Below, piece after piece: positions 33,995 to 41,700 of a stretch of 41,700 nt of DNA (position 1 is the stretch's first letter; each line of letters begins with the position of its first letter). Origin of the DNA: Gammaproteobacteria bacterium (GTDB lineage Bacteria > Pseudomonadota > Gammaproteobacteria > Ga0077536). The translations under genes and the position numbers were made by a program. Where the stretch lies: contig JAUIFX010000014.1 of the NCBI GenBank assembly GCA_030429865.1, forward strand, positions 1-41,700, given 5' to 3'. Below the pieces are notes generated by a model. That model was not told where the DNA came from and did not search any database. It was given only the letters and a program-made list of their open reading frames with translations.

Positions 33995-35055
33995 ACAGCA
34001 CGCTCGCCCGCTACGTCGCAATCCACTTCGGCAAGGCCGGCGCCGTAGTGCTGGGCTTGCTGCTCGTCCTGTTCAGCTTTCTCGCCCTGACCGAGGCGCT
34101 CGAAGATGTCGGCAAGGGCGCCTTCACCGTCGCGGACGCCATTTCCGTCGTCCTGCTCACGCTCCCGGCCCGCGTGCTCGACCTGCTGCCGGTCAGCGCC
34201 CTGCTCGCTTCCGTGCTCGGGCTCGGCATGCTCGCGAACCACAGCGAGCTGACCGCGATGCGCGCAGCCGGGATATCGAGCTGGGCGCTGATGCGCATGC
34301 AGGCAATCCTGGCCCTGGCCCTGATCGCGATGGTGATCGTACTGCAGTTCGTCGTCATGCCACCGGCTGAACGCAAGGCCCAGGAGTTCCGCACGCGCAC
34401 GCTCGAGCAGACCGCCATCGGCGGTGCGCGGTTCTGGAGTCGTCGCGACCGCCACCTGATCCGCGTCGGCAGCATCGACTTCGGCCGCGTCCCGCGCGAT
34501 ATCGAGATCTACGAGCTCGACGAGCACGAGCGAATCGCGCGCGAGATCCGCGCGGCGCGCGCGGACGTTGTCAGCGCCCACGAGTGGGTGCTGCACGGCG
34601 TCGAGGAGAAAGTGCTCGACAGCGAGACGATCCGCTTCCGCCGGCTCGCGCAAATGCGCTGGGAGAGCTTCCTCACGCCAGCGCAGATGGCGACGCTGAT
34701 CGCGCCGATCCACGCGCTGTCACCGGCGGATTTGTGGCGCTACCTGCGTGAGACGCGGGGTGCAGGCGTCGATACCCGCGAACAACAGGCACGTTTCTGG
34801 CGCCAGGTCAGCCTGCCGCTGACGTTGCTCGGCATGATGCTGCTCGGGGTGCCACTGGTGCTCGCTTCCGTGCGCACGCGTTCGACCGGCCTGCGCGCCA
34901 CCCTCGGCGGCGGTGTGGGCATCGTGTTCTACCTGTTCGAGCAGACCGTCAGCCAGCTCACGCTGATTCTCGATCTGAACCCGGTGGCGCCGGCCCTGCT
35001 GCCCGGCGCGGTGGTCCTCGCCTGTGCGCTAGTCGCGGTACATCGCCTGCCGTGA
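33991..35055 (+). CDS. LptF/LptG family permease (LptG-like)
   Basis: This 354-residue partner permease has six membrane helices and a periplasmic domain (about 125-270). The coupling-helix region is ANHSELTAMRAAGISSWALMR (about 80-100). The start is GTG at 33991, overlapping the first permease stop (GTGA), so the two are translated together. The pair is separated from the usual pepA neighbourhood of the housekeeping lptFG, which supports an accessory copy for another lipid. It ends 22 bases from the convergent phosphoesterase. Confidence 0.9.
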   Translation: MNSTLARYVAIHFGKAGAVVLGLLLVLFSFLALTEALEDVGKGAFTVADAISVVLLTLPARVLDLLPVSALLASVLGLGMLANHSELTAMRAAGISSWALMRMQAILALALIAMVIVLQFVVMPPAERKAQEFRTRTLEQTAIGGARFWSRRDRHLIRVGSIDFGRVPRDIEIYELDEHERIAREIRAARADVVSAHEWVLHGVEEKVLDSETIRFRRLAQMRWESFLTPAQMATLIAPIHALSPADLWRYLRETRGAGVDTREQQARFWRQVSLPLTLLGMMLLGVPLVLASVRTRSTGLRATLGGGVGIVFYLFEQTVSQLTLILDLNPVAPALLPGAVVLACALVAVHRLP

Positions 35056-35077
35056 CCGGGCCGCGATGCGGGCCGCT

Positions 35078-35947
35078 TCAACGGCGCGGGAACTCGCAGC
35101 GCAGATGATCGCGGCAGGAGACGCCGCCGTCGCCGTCGAGCGTCATCAGGCGTGCATCGAGCAACCACCGGTCCGGCCGCTCGGCAATGTCGAGCACCCG
35201 GTAGGAAGCGCGGCGCGAGGTGTCCGCGTTCGACGCCGAGGCCGTGGCGAGCACCCGGGTGTGCGCAGCATGACGGAGCGCGGCATTACGATGGATGTGC
35301 CCGTGCAGGACCAGTTCGACGCCGTGACGTTGGAGCAGCCCGGCCAGCTCGGCGGCGTCCCTCAGCGCCTTGCGCGGCGCACATTGGCCCGGCAGGGGTG
35401 GATGATGCACCAGCACGCAGCGCAGACGCCCCGAGCTCGCGGCGAGGATGTCGTCCAGCCGGGCGAGCTGGGCCGCGCCGAGCCGCCCCGCGGCCGACCA
35501 GAACGGCGCCGCGTACGCCGAGCACAGTCCGATCACGGTCAGCGGCCCCCAATCGAAACGGCTCGGGAACGCCTCGAGCGTCGCTTCGGGGAGGTGCAGG
35601 TAACGCGACCACGACGCCAGCACGCCATCCACGGCGTCGTCACGGTAGAGATCGTGGTTGCCCGGCACGAGCACGAGCGGCGCAGCGCCCAACCCGTCGA
35701 GCCAGGCGCGCGCCTGGGCGATTTCACCGGGCAGCCCCAGTTGCACCAGGTCACCGGTCACGGCGATGACATCGGCCTGCTCCAGTGCCACCCGCGAGCA
35801 CAGCTGTTCGAGCACGTCGCGACGGTGGTGATGACGCCGCCGCCGCATCCACGAGAGGTAGCCGAGGCGGCGCTTGCCACGCAGGCGCCACCCGGCGTAG
35901 CCATCCAGGTCGGACAGGTGGGGATCACTCAAGTGCACGAGGCGCAT
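35078..35947 (-). CDS. Calcineurin-like metallophosphoesterase
   Basis: This roughly 289-residue enzyme has all five metallophosphatase blocks: D8-x-H10 in LSDPHLS, TGDLV, VPGNHDLY, VHHPP and GHIH. It has no signal peptide or membrane span. The substrate is unknown; phosphodiesters or phosphomonoesters of lipids or nucleotides are typical. The ATG at 35947 is preferred because MRLVHLSDPH is the usual family start; a GTG eight codons upstream (35971) is possible. It may act on an intermediate of the surrounding lipid pathway, but that is only suggested by location. Confidence 0.87.
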   Translation of the reverse strand: MRLVHLSDPHLSDLDGYAGWRLRGKRRLGYLSWMRRRRHHHRRDVLEQLCSRVALEQADVIAVTGDLVQLGLPGEIAQARAWLDGLGAAPLVLVPGNHDLYRDDAVDGVLASWSRYLHLPEATLEAFPSRFDWGPLTVIGLCSAYAAPFWSAAGRLGAAQLARLDDILAASSGRLRCVLVHHPPLPGQCAPRKALRDAAELAGLLQRHGVELVLHGHIHRNAALRHAAHTRVLATASASNADTSRRASYRVLDIAERPDRWLLDARLMTLDGDGGVSCRDHLRCEFPRR

Positions 35948-36097
35948 CGGAACGGGCTCCGGCTCGATCACCGCCTCGCGGCGGCGCCGCGCATGGTCAT
36001 ACTTGCACTTGCGCGGCGCGGTAACGAGGCCGCTGCCGCAGCACGCGCGCAGCGCCCGGGCGGCGGTTCCAGCCCTCGCGCGCGACCCGGGCGGACT

Positions 36098-36125
36098 TTG
36101 CCGCTCACGAGTAACCCTCTACAAT
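36098..36125 (+). promoter_or_regulatory. Sigma-70 promoter of the CDP-alcohol phosphatidyltransferase operon
   Basis: TTGCCG (36098-36103) and TACAAT (36120-36125) are separated by 16 bases, with a start expected near 36132 and a leader of about 30 bases to the ATG at 36162. It lies in an AT-richer patch (36111-36162) of an otherwise GC-rich interval. Confidence 0.65.
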
Positions 36126-36161
36126 TGATGGGTTTTTTCCTATCGTTCAGCGAAGCATAGC

Positions 36162-37376
36162 ATGACCCTGGCAATGCCCCAGGCCACGCACGTGGCAGCC
36201 TGCATCCTCGGCCACGGCGAGACCCGCCTGTGGGGCCTCGACTCGCGCGAGCGCATCGCCCGCCAGCTCGCTGCCTGCGGCGTGACACGCCTCCTCGACG
36301 ACCCGCAGGACGCCGCCGAGGATGCGGACGCGGTGCTGCTCATCGACGCAGCCTACCTGTTCGAGGTACGCACGTTCGCCGCGTTACTCGAACGCGGCGC
36401 GACCCTGCTGGAATGCCCCGCCAGCGGCCGCATCGCCGCGGCGCTCGCGCCACGTGCCGAACTCGAAGCCCACCTCGGCTGCCTGCAGGACGCCGACGCA
36501 CCGCGCCCGGCCACGACGACGGTGCTGACCCCTGACGAACTGGGGGCTTACGACCGCCAACTGCGCAAGGCTGCCGCTCCGCTGCTCGAACCGCTCGCGG
36601 CGGCGCGCCGCGGAGCGCTGGAATCGAAACTCTACGGCAACGCCTACAAGGGCGTGACCGACCTCGTCACCAAGTGGTGGTGGCCCCGACCGGCGCGGCG
36701 CATCGTCGGCTGGTGCGCGAATGCCGGCATCACCCCCAACATGGTTACGCTGACCGGCCTGGCCCTCGTCGTACTCGCAACGCTGTTGTTCTACCAAGGG
36801 CACTACCTTGCCGGCCTCGCGTGCGGCTGGGTCATGACGTTGCTCGATACCGTCGACGGCAAGCTCGCCCGGGTGACCGTGATGAGCAGCCGGGTCGGCC
36901 ACTGGCTGGACCACGGCATGGACATCGTGCACCCGCCGATCTGGTACGTGTACTGGGGGCTGGGGCTGGGCGCCGACGCGATTGCGGGATTTCCGCTCTC
37001 GTGGGTGCACTGGGCAATCGTCGGGGGCTACATCGGCGGGCGCCTGGTCGAGGCCGCGTTTCACTCCCTCGGCCACTGCGGCCTGTTCGCATGGCGGCCG
37101 TTCGACGCCTACTTCCGCCTCGTCACCGCGCGGCGCAACCCGTGCCTGCTGATTCTGACGCCCGCGGCGCTGCTCGGACGGCCCGATCTGGGCTTGTTGG
37201 GCGTCGCCGCATGGACCGTGCTGACGACCGCGGTGCTCGCCGTGCGTCTCGCCCACGCAAGCCTGGTCAGGCTGGGCGGACCGCCCCTCGACTCCTGGCT
37301 CAAGGACCCGGACGCGGCGCTCCGCCATGCGCGCGCCTACCGCACGTTCGCGGGCACGCGCAGCGCTTATGAATAG
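36162..37376 (+). CDS. CDP-alcohol phosphatidyltransferase with degenerate N-terminal nucleotidyltransferase-like domain
   Basis: This 404-residue protein has two parts. The C-terminal half (about 190-385, about six membrane helices) has the complete CDP-alcohol phosphatidyltransferase motif: D229, D232-G233, A236-R237, G246, D250 and D254. The N-terminal 150 residues look like a decayed Rossmann/NTP-transferase domain: ILGHGETRLWGLDSRERIAR resembles the usual NTP loop, but without its lysine and metal-binding Asp region. The layout recalls the inositol-phosphate cytidylyltransferase/phosphatidyltransferase fusions of some archaea and bacteria. The enzyme would condense a CDP-activated moiety with an alcohol at the inner membrane. 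The first ATG, 36162, is used; 36174 is possible. Confidence 0.88.
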   Translation: MTLAMPQATHVAACILGHGETRLWGLDSRERIARQLAACGVTRLLDDPQDAAEDADAVLLIDAAYLFEVRTFAALLERGATLLECPASGRIAAALAPRAELEAHLGCLQDADAPRPATTTVLTPDELGAYDRQLRKAAAPLLEPLAAARRGALESKLYGNAYKGVTDLVTKWWWPRPARRIVGWCANAGITPNMVTLTGLALVVLATLLFYQGHYLAGLACGWVMTLLDTVDGKLARVTVMSSRVGHWLDHGMDIVHPPIWYVYWGLGLGADAIAGFPLSWVHWAIVGGYIGGRLVEAAFHSLGHCGLFAWRPFDAYFRLVTARRNPCLLILTPAALLGRPDLGLLGVAAWTVLTTAVLAVRLAHASLVRLGGPPLDSWLKDPDAALRHARAYRTFAGTRSAYE

Positions 37377-37426
37377 GCGCGTCGCCGGATACCGGGGACG
37401 AGCGCGACCCGTGCGCGCGGCCGCGC

Positions 37427-38374
37427 GTGCCGACGGGGTTGCCGGCCTTGACGCATGAAGGCGTGACCAATCCCGGTACGGACGCTTCCGCACCGCGCGC
37501 GCAGGACGATTGGCCGGCCCGCTTCGTACGCCACCTGCTCGAGCGCTACGCGAATCATGTCGAGGCCATCGTGCTCTACGGCTCGTGGCTGCGCGGCAAG
37601 CGCGATACCGTGCTCGACTTCTACGTGCTGCTCGACGACTACCGCGCACTCGGCGGATGGCTGCCAGCGGCGGCCAACCGGGTGTTGCCGCCGAACGTCT
37701 ATCACGTCGTGCTCGACGACGCCGGGGACAGCTGCGCGGCCAAGTATGCGACCGTCACGCTGAAGCAATTCGAACGCGCCATCGCCGACGACTTCCATTC
37801 CTATTTCTGGGCGCGTTTTGCCCAGCCTGCCAGGGTGCTCTACGCGCGCGACACGGCCATCGCGGCACGCCTCGAACACAGCTTCGAGGAGGCCGCGGCC
37901 CGCATGATCCGGGCAAGCTGCGCCGTGCTGCCGTCGCGCTTCACGACCGGTGAACTGTGGTCCCGCGCATTTACCCTGACCTACGGCTGTGAGCTGCGCA
38001 GCGAAGACGCGGAACGTGCAGGCGCGCTCGCCGACACCTATGCCGAGCACCTTGCGCAGCGTACCGAGGCGCTCGCCGGCGTCACCGGCCTGGAACGCGG
38101 CGGAGACGGCTACTGGTACGCCACGGTGCCGGCCGCGACGCGGGTCCACGCCGCACGCGAGTGGCGTCTGCGGCGCGTGGCGGGCAAGCTGCTCTCCGTC
38201 GCCCGGCTGTTCAAAGCCGCGTTCACCTTCAACGATCCGCTCGACTATATCGTTTGGAAGGTCGCGCGGCACAGCGGGGTGCACGTCGAGCCCACGCCTC
38301 TGCAACGCCGTCACCCGCTGTTGTTCGGCTGGCCGGTGCTGTGGCGGCTCTACCGTCGCGGCGGCTTCCGGTGA
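37427..38374 (+). CDS. Tam41-like CDP-diacylglycerol synthase (phosphatidate cytidylyltransferase) family protein
   Basis: This roughly 315-residue protein shows a nucleotidyltransferase-beta core: G52-S53 in IVLYGSWLRGK and LDFYVLLDD (D64, D70, D71). From memory of mitochondrial Tam41, its equivalent block is LDFVFTVDD. Downstream blocks also run parallel: KYATVTLKQFERAIADDF...ARFAQPARVLY, and AVLPSRFTTGELWSRAFTLTYG. Tam41 makes CDP-diacylglycerol from phosphatidate and CTP at a membrane surface. Here it sits between a CDP-alcohol phosphatidyltransferase and a flippase, so it may make a CDP-lipid, possibly from ceramide phosphate. The start is uncertain: GTG at 37427 is the first, with further possible starts up to 37463. 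Confidence 0.7.
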   Translation: MPTGLPALTHEGVTNPGTDASAPRAQDDWPARFVRHLLERYANHVEAIVLYGSWLRGKRDTVLDFYVLLDDYRALGGWLPAAANRVLPPNVYHVVLDDAGDSCAAKYATVTLKQFERAIADDFHSYFWARFAQPARVLYARDTAIAARLEHSFEEAAARMIRASCAVLPSRFTTGELWSRAFTLTYGCELRSEDAERAGALADTYAEHLAQRTEALAGVTGLERGGDGYWYATVPAATRVHAAREWRLRRVAGKLLSVARLFKAAFTFNDPLDYIVWKVARHSGVHVEPTPLQRRHPLLFGWPVLWRLYRRGGFR

Positions 38375-39687
38375 GCCGCGCCGGCGAAGGCAACGGGGCG
38401 CCGCGACGCGCGCTGCGCAACTTCGTCTCGCTGCTGAGCGGACGCGCGGTCGGCGGTGCGCTCGCGCTGGGCGCGACCCTGATCAGCGCACGCGTCCTGG
38501 GCCCGGGCGGTTTCGGACTGCTCGCGATGGTGCACGCCTACACGCTGATCATGCGCGGCCTGGTCAACGTCAAGCCGTTCGAAGCGATCATCCGTTACGG
38601 CGTGCCGCTGGTCGAACGCGACGAGTTCGGCGCGCTCGGCCGCCTGATGCGTGCGTGCCTCGTGATCGACTGCGCGAGCGCCCTGCTGGCGACCGCGATC
38701 GCGGAGCTGGGCGTGCCGTTGATGACGCGGGCCGGCCTGTGGCCGGCATCGTTCGAGCCCGTCGCAGCCGGCTACTGCCTGCTGCTGCTGTTCATGGGGC
38801 AGGCGACCGCGAGCGGCGCCCTGCGCCTGTTCGATCGTTTCGATGCCATCAGCATCGCGCTCGTGGTCGGCAACGGGCTGCGCCTCGCCGGCGTCGCCGT
38901 GGTCGGGTTCGTGCTCGAACCCAGTCTTACCGCTTTCGCTGCCGTTTGGGCAGTCTCCCAGGTCGTGCAGTACCTCGCCGTGCAGGTGCTCGGCTGGCGG
39001 GTCGCACGCGCACGCGTCGGGCGCGATCACCTGCGTGGACGTGTGCGGCTCCGCGACGTCGGCGGCGAACATCCCGGTATCTGGCGATTCATGCACGTCG
39101 TTTATTGGCAGAGTTCGCTCGACCTCGTCGCCAAGCCGCTCGGCACCCTGCTCGCCGGCGCATCGCTCGGCGCCGACGGCGCGGCCCTGTTCCGCATCGC
39201 GCGCGAGTTTGCCAACGTCGTATCCAAGCCGGCGCTGCTCGCGCGCCAGGCGATCTACCCGGACCTCGCGCGCCTGCGTCACCACGGCGATGCTGCTTTC
39301 ACGCGCCTCATCCTGGCCGCGGCCGCACTGCTCGGCGTGCCGGCCCTCGCCGCTACCGGCTTGTCCGTGTGGTTCGGCGCACCGCTCCTGGGCTTTGCCC
39401 TCGGCAGCGGCTACGAACAGGCCGCCGCGCTGTTGACCTGGCTCATCGGCGCCGCCGCACTCGAACTCGCCGGCGCCGCGTTACGGCCCGCGAGCTATAC
39501 GCTCGGGCGGGCACGCGAGAGCCTCGTCGTCCAGGCCCTCGGCGCGGTGGTCTACGTGCTCATGTTCTGGACACTGACGCCGTCGTGGGGCCTGCACGGG
39601 CCGGGCGCCGCAACCGCGACGCTGTACGCCATCGTGCTGGTCGGCAGCGGGCTGGTGGTGCGGCACGCGCTGCGCACGGCCGCCTGA
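38371..39687 (+). CDS. MOP-superfamily flippase (Wzx/oligosaccharide-exporter-like)
   Basis: This 438-residue protein has about 12 hydrophobic helices of the polysaccharide transporter/MurJ-Wzx (MOP) type: FVSLLSGRAVGGALALGATL at the start, the charged helix GPGGFGLLAMVHAYT, and a FRIAREFANVVSKP loop in the middle. It probably flips a lipid-linked or lipid substrate across the inner membrane. The start is GTG at 38371, overlapping the Tam41-like stop (GTGA); the open frame to 38161 is not coding. Its convergent neighbour is the palmitoyltransferase, 41 bases away. Confidence 0.87.
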   Translation: MSRAGEGNGAPRRALRNFVSLLSGRAVGGALALGATLISARVLGPGGFGLLAMVHAYTLIMRGLVNVKPFEAIIRYGVPLVERDEFGALGRLMRACLVIDCASALLATAIAELGVPLMTRAGLWPASFEPVAAGYCLLLLFMGQATASGALRLFDRFDAISIALVVGNGLRLAGVAVVGFVLEPSLTAFAAVWAVSQVVQYLAVQVLGWRVARARVGRDHLRGRVRLRDVGGEHPGIWRFMHVVYWQSSLDLVAKPLGTLLAGASLGADGAALFRIAREFANVVSKPALLARQAIYPDLARLRHHGDAAFTRLILAAAALLGVPALAATGLSVWFGAPLLGFALGSGYEQAAALLTWLIGAAALELAGAALRPASYTLGRARESLVVQALGAVVYVLMFWTLTPSWGLHGPGAATATLYAIVLVGSGLVVRHALRTAA

Positions 39688-39727
39688 CGCTGACCGGGCG
39701 GCACGAGCGCTTCGCAGCGGACCGTGG

Positions 39728-40927
39728 TCACGCCGCGCAGCCGGGCGCGTGGCGCGCGACGACGTCGCGGAACGCGGCCACGATGGTCTCGATCTGGTCG
39801 CTGCTGTGCGCGGCCGTGACGCTGACCCGGATCAGGCTTCCGCCCTCCGGAGCGGCAGGCGGCAGGATGAGGTTCGTATAGACACCGGCGTCGAGCAGCC
39901 CCTGCCAGCAACGCAGCGCGACGTCCCGCTCGCGGAACGCGACGCCGATCACCGGGCTCACGTCGGGCCCCAGCGAGAGGCCGAGGCCGGCCAGCGCGCC
40001 GTAGAGGTGGTGCGCGTTGCGCCATACCTGCTCGCGCAGGGCAGGCCGCGTCGCGATGTGCCGCAGGGCGGCACGCGTGGTCGCGATGACCGACGGACAT
40101 GGCGACGCGGTGAAGATGTAAGGCCGGCTCGCGTAGCGGAACAGGGTCAGCACATCGTGCGGGCTGACGCAGAAGCCGCCGATCGAGCCGAGACTCTTGC
40201 TGAACGTGCCGACCACGAAATCGACCTGGTCGAGCACACCCTCCGATTCGACCAGTCCGCGACCGCCCTCCCCGTAGACACCCAGGGAGTGCGCCTCGTC
40301 GACGAACAGGTAACCGCCGTATTCGGCCTTGACCGCGGCGAACTCCCGCAGGGGCGCGCAGTCACCGCGGATGGAGTAAAGGCCCTCGACGACGATGAGC
40401 GCGTCGCGTGCCCGCTCGCCGAGGCGCCGCATGCGCTTGGCCAGCCCGTCGGGGTCGTTGTGCTTGAAACGGAAGATGTCGGCACCGCTCATGCGGCAAC
40501 CGTCGAACAGGCTGGCATGCGCCTCGGAGTCGAGCAGCACCGCGTCGCCCGCTCCCAGCAGGGCGACGAGGCTGCCGAGGTTCGCCGAATACCCGGTCGA
40601 GAACACCATCGCGTAAGGCATGCCGTAGAACGCCGCGAGCTCCGCCTCCAGGTCCAGGTGGGCGCGATAGGTGCCGTTGGCCATGCGCGAGCCGGTCGTC
40701 CCGGTACCGGCCTCGGCGAGCGCGCGCTGGCCGGCCGCGATGCAATCGGCCTCGAAGGTCAGGCCCAGATAGTTGTTGGTGCCGGCCATGATGGTCGGCC
40801 GCCCGCCGACGATGGCCTCGCTCGCCGAGAGCACGCGCTCGATGACGACGTCGGTCGGGTTGACCGGTAGCGACCCGAGCAGGTCGCGGGTGCCGGCCGC
40901 GGCGGCAAACTTGTCGAACAATGCCAT
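39728..40927 (-). CDS. spt: Serine palmitoyltransferase-type alpha-oxoamine synthase
   Basis: This 399-residue PLP enzyme of the alpha-oxoamine synthase family condenses an amino acid with an acyl-CoA or acyl-ACP. Key residues are visible: the stacking His H137 (SEAHAS), D210 and H213 in VDEAHSLGVYG, and the PLP lysine K244 in GTFSKSLGSIGG. The features YLGL, GTGTTGSR and TFSKSLGSIGGFC fit soluble bacterial serine palmitoyltransferases, but relatives (AONS/BioF, Kbl) share them. The linked ACP and epimerase favour the sphingolipid role. GAGGGA precedes the ATG, and the ACP gene ends only six bases upstream. Confidence 0.87.
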   Translation of the reverse strand: MALFDKFAAAAGTRDLLGSLPVNPTDVVIERVLSASEAIVGGRPTIMAGTNNYLGLTFEADCIAAGQRALAEAGTGTTGSRMANGTYRAHLDLEAELAAFYGMPYAMVFSTGYSANLGSLVALLGAGDAVLLDSEAHASLFDGCRMSGADIFRFKHNDPDGLAKRMRRLGERARDALIVVEGLYSIRGDCAPLREFAAVKAEYGGYLFVDEAHSLGVYGEGGRGLVESEGVLDQVDFVVGTFSKSLGSIGGFCVSPHDVLTLFRYASRPYIFTASPCPSVIATTRAALRHIATRPALREQVWRNAHHLYGALAGLGLSLGPDVSPVIGVAFRERDVALRCWQGLLDAGVYTNLILPPAAPEGGSLIRVSVTAAHSSDQIETIVAAFRDVVARHAPGCAA

Positions 40928-40933
40928 GGAAGG

Positions 40934-41185
40934 TCAGTCCCTCAACAGCGCACGCACGACCTCTGCCAGGTCGCCGACGGTGCGCACATCGGCCAGCTTG
41001 TCCTCGTCGATGGCGAGGTCGAAACGATCTTCGACCTCGCACAGGTATTCGATGACCTGGATCGACTCGAGGCCGAGATCGGCGATCAGGGCGGTATCGG
41101 GGCCGATCTCGCGCGGCTGCTCGAGCGCCTTGTGCAGCAACTCGATCAGCGCCGCGACTATCGTGTGGTGATCGGGCTTGGCCAC
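40934..41185 (-). CDS. Acyl carrier protein
   Basis: This 83-residue acidic helical protein has the phosphopantetheine site S41 in DLGLESIQV. The DSL-type motif is altered to ES with a good context (ADLGLESIQVIEYLCEVEDRF), which occurs in dedicated ACPs. Start GTG at 41185. It lies between the palmitoyltransferase and the epimerase and is presumably the acyl donor for the palmitoyltransferase, as the ACP of the Caulobacter sphingolipid locus is thought to be. It is not the fatty-acid synthesis ACP, which is normally beside fabF. Confidence 0.92.
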   Translation of the reverse strand: MAKPDHHTIVAALIELLHKALEQPREIGPDTALIADLGLESIQVIEYLCEVEDRFDLAIDEDKLADVRTVGDLAEVVRALLRD

Positions 41186-41211
41186 GAATCGGGATCCTGT
41201 TCGGCGTCGGC

Positions 41212-41700
41212 TCAGGAGCGCGCGAACGTGTCGCGCGCGCCTTCACGCAGCTGGATGAGCGGCGCCCATCCGGTCGCCGCGGTGAGCGCGTGATTATTAC
41301 AAAGCCAGTAGGGCTCGCAAAGCTCGCGGACCTTGCCCGGGCTCAGCATCGGCGCATAGCCCAACCACGTCGAGCAATGCAGGTTGGCGCGTGCCAGGAG
41401 GGCGAGCAGCATGCGCGGTACGGGCAGGCGCAGGCAGCGTGACGTGCCGCGCGTGGCAGCGATGATCTCACCCCAGCCGTAGCCGTACGGATGCCCGTCG
41501 TCGAGTTCGAACACGCGCCCGGCGCAGGCGTCGAAGTGATCGACGACGGCAACCACGGCACGCGCCAGGTCGCTCGCATGAAGCAACGACAGGCGCTGCC
41601 CGCGCGGCCCGATGACCGGCGCCAGCCCACGGCGGATCGTTGCCAGCAGGGGCCGCATCTCGGTGTCGCCGGGGCCGTAGACCGCCGGGGGACGCAGCAC
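41212..41700 (-). CDS. NAD-dependent epimerase/dehydratase family protein, C-terminal part (N-terminus outside window)
   Basis: These 162 residues are the C-terminal end of an extended SDR-family enzyme; the frame runs off the right edge. The visible part begins LRPPAVYGPGDTEMRPLL, the substrate-side segment after the (missing) YxxxK catalytic pair, and includes HASDLARAVV and VFELDDGHPYGYGWGEII. The Caulobacter ceramide locus encodes such an epimerase family protein, CerR, which reduces a 3-keto intermediate. Its position upstream of the ACP (26 bases) fits that role. A 3-beta-hydroxysteroid-type or sugar epimerase cannot be excluded without the N-terminus. Confidence 0.82.
   Translation of the reverse strand: MLRPPAVYGPGDTEMRPLLATIRRGLAPVIGPRGQRLSLLHASDLARAVVAVVDHFDACAGRVFELDDGHPYGYGWGEIIAATRGTSRCLRLPVPRMLLALLARANLHCSTWLGYAPMLSPGKVRELCEPYWLCNNHALTAATGWAPLIQLREGARDTFARS

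Overview
The window looks like chromosome from a GC-rich gammaproteobacterium of a mainly environmental, biofilm-forming type. The evidence is gene order: rnr-rlmB-rpsF-rpsR-(DUF2232-like membrane gene)-rplI-dnaB-alr-radA, sdhAB-sdhE-ygfZ, and ffh beside a ypjD-like and a corB-like gene. A PEP-CTERM/exosortase substrate and a PrsT-type TPR protein are typical of exopolysaccharide-producing Proteobacteria. No phage, insertion sequence, integrase or CRISPR array is visible.

Layout. 1-10460 is housekeeping: the end of sdhA, sdhB, sdhE and ygfZ (complex II and its maturation), a YheT-type hydrolase, dsbB, a small secreted protein, then maeB and ffh on the minus strand, and the ypjD-like and corB-like membrane proteins on the plus strand. 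10461-16800 is an envelope/biofilm segment: the PrsT-like TPR protein, a PEP-CTERM protein behind a well-formed sigma-54 (-24/-12) promoter and followed by a strong terminator, a tandem EthD protein with a 54-residue zinc-ribbon protein upstream, and a 49-residue lipoprotein behind a second, near-consensus sigma-54 promoter. 16822-26067 is a minus-strand core block, rnr to radA, with tight or overlapping junctions (TGATG, ATGA, GTGA) and two structured leaders, before rpsF and before rplI. A tRNA-Leu(CAG) with its own sigma-70 promoter closes it.

26359-41700 is an accessory lipid/envelope region and the most interesting part. At its right end are a serine palmitoyltransferase-type alpha-oxoamine synthase, a dedicated acyl carrier protein and an NAD-dependent epimerase (cut by the window end): three components of the known bacterial ceramide pathway. 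The same region holds a GNAT-family protein that could be the bacterial ceramide synthase, an LpxO/aspartyl-hydroxylase-like dioxygenase, two nucleotidyltransferases, a HIT protein, a CDP-alcohol phosphatidyltransferase with a degenerate N-terminal domain, a protein resembling the mitochondrial CDP-diacylglycerol synthase Tam41, a MOP-superfamily flippase, and a second-copy Lpt-like set (OstA/LptA-like periplasmic protein plus an LptF/LptG-type permease pair).

My reading is that this region makes a phospho-sphingolipid or a related special lipid and exports it across the envelope by an Lpt-like bridge. The family assignments come from motifs read in the sequence; the joint pathway is inference.
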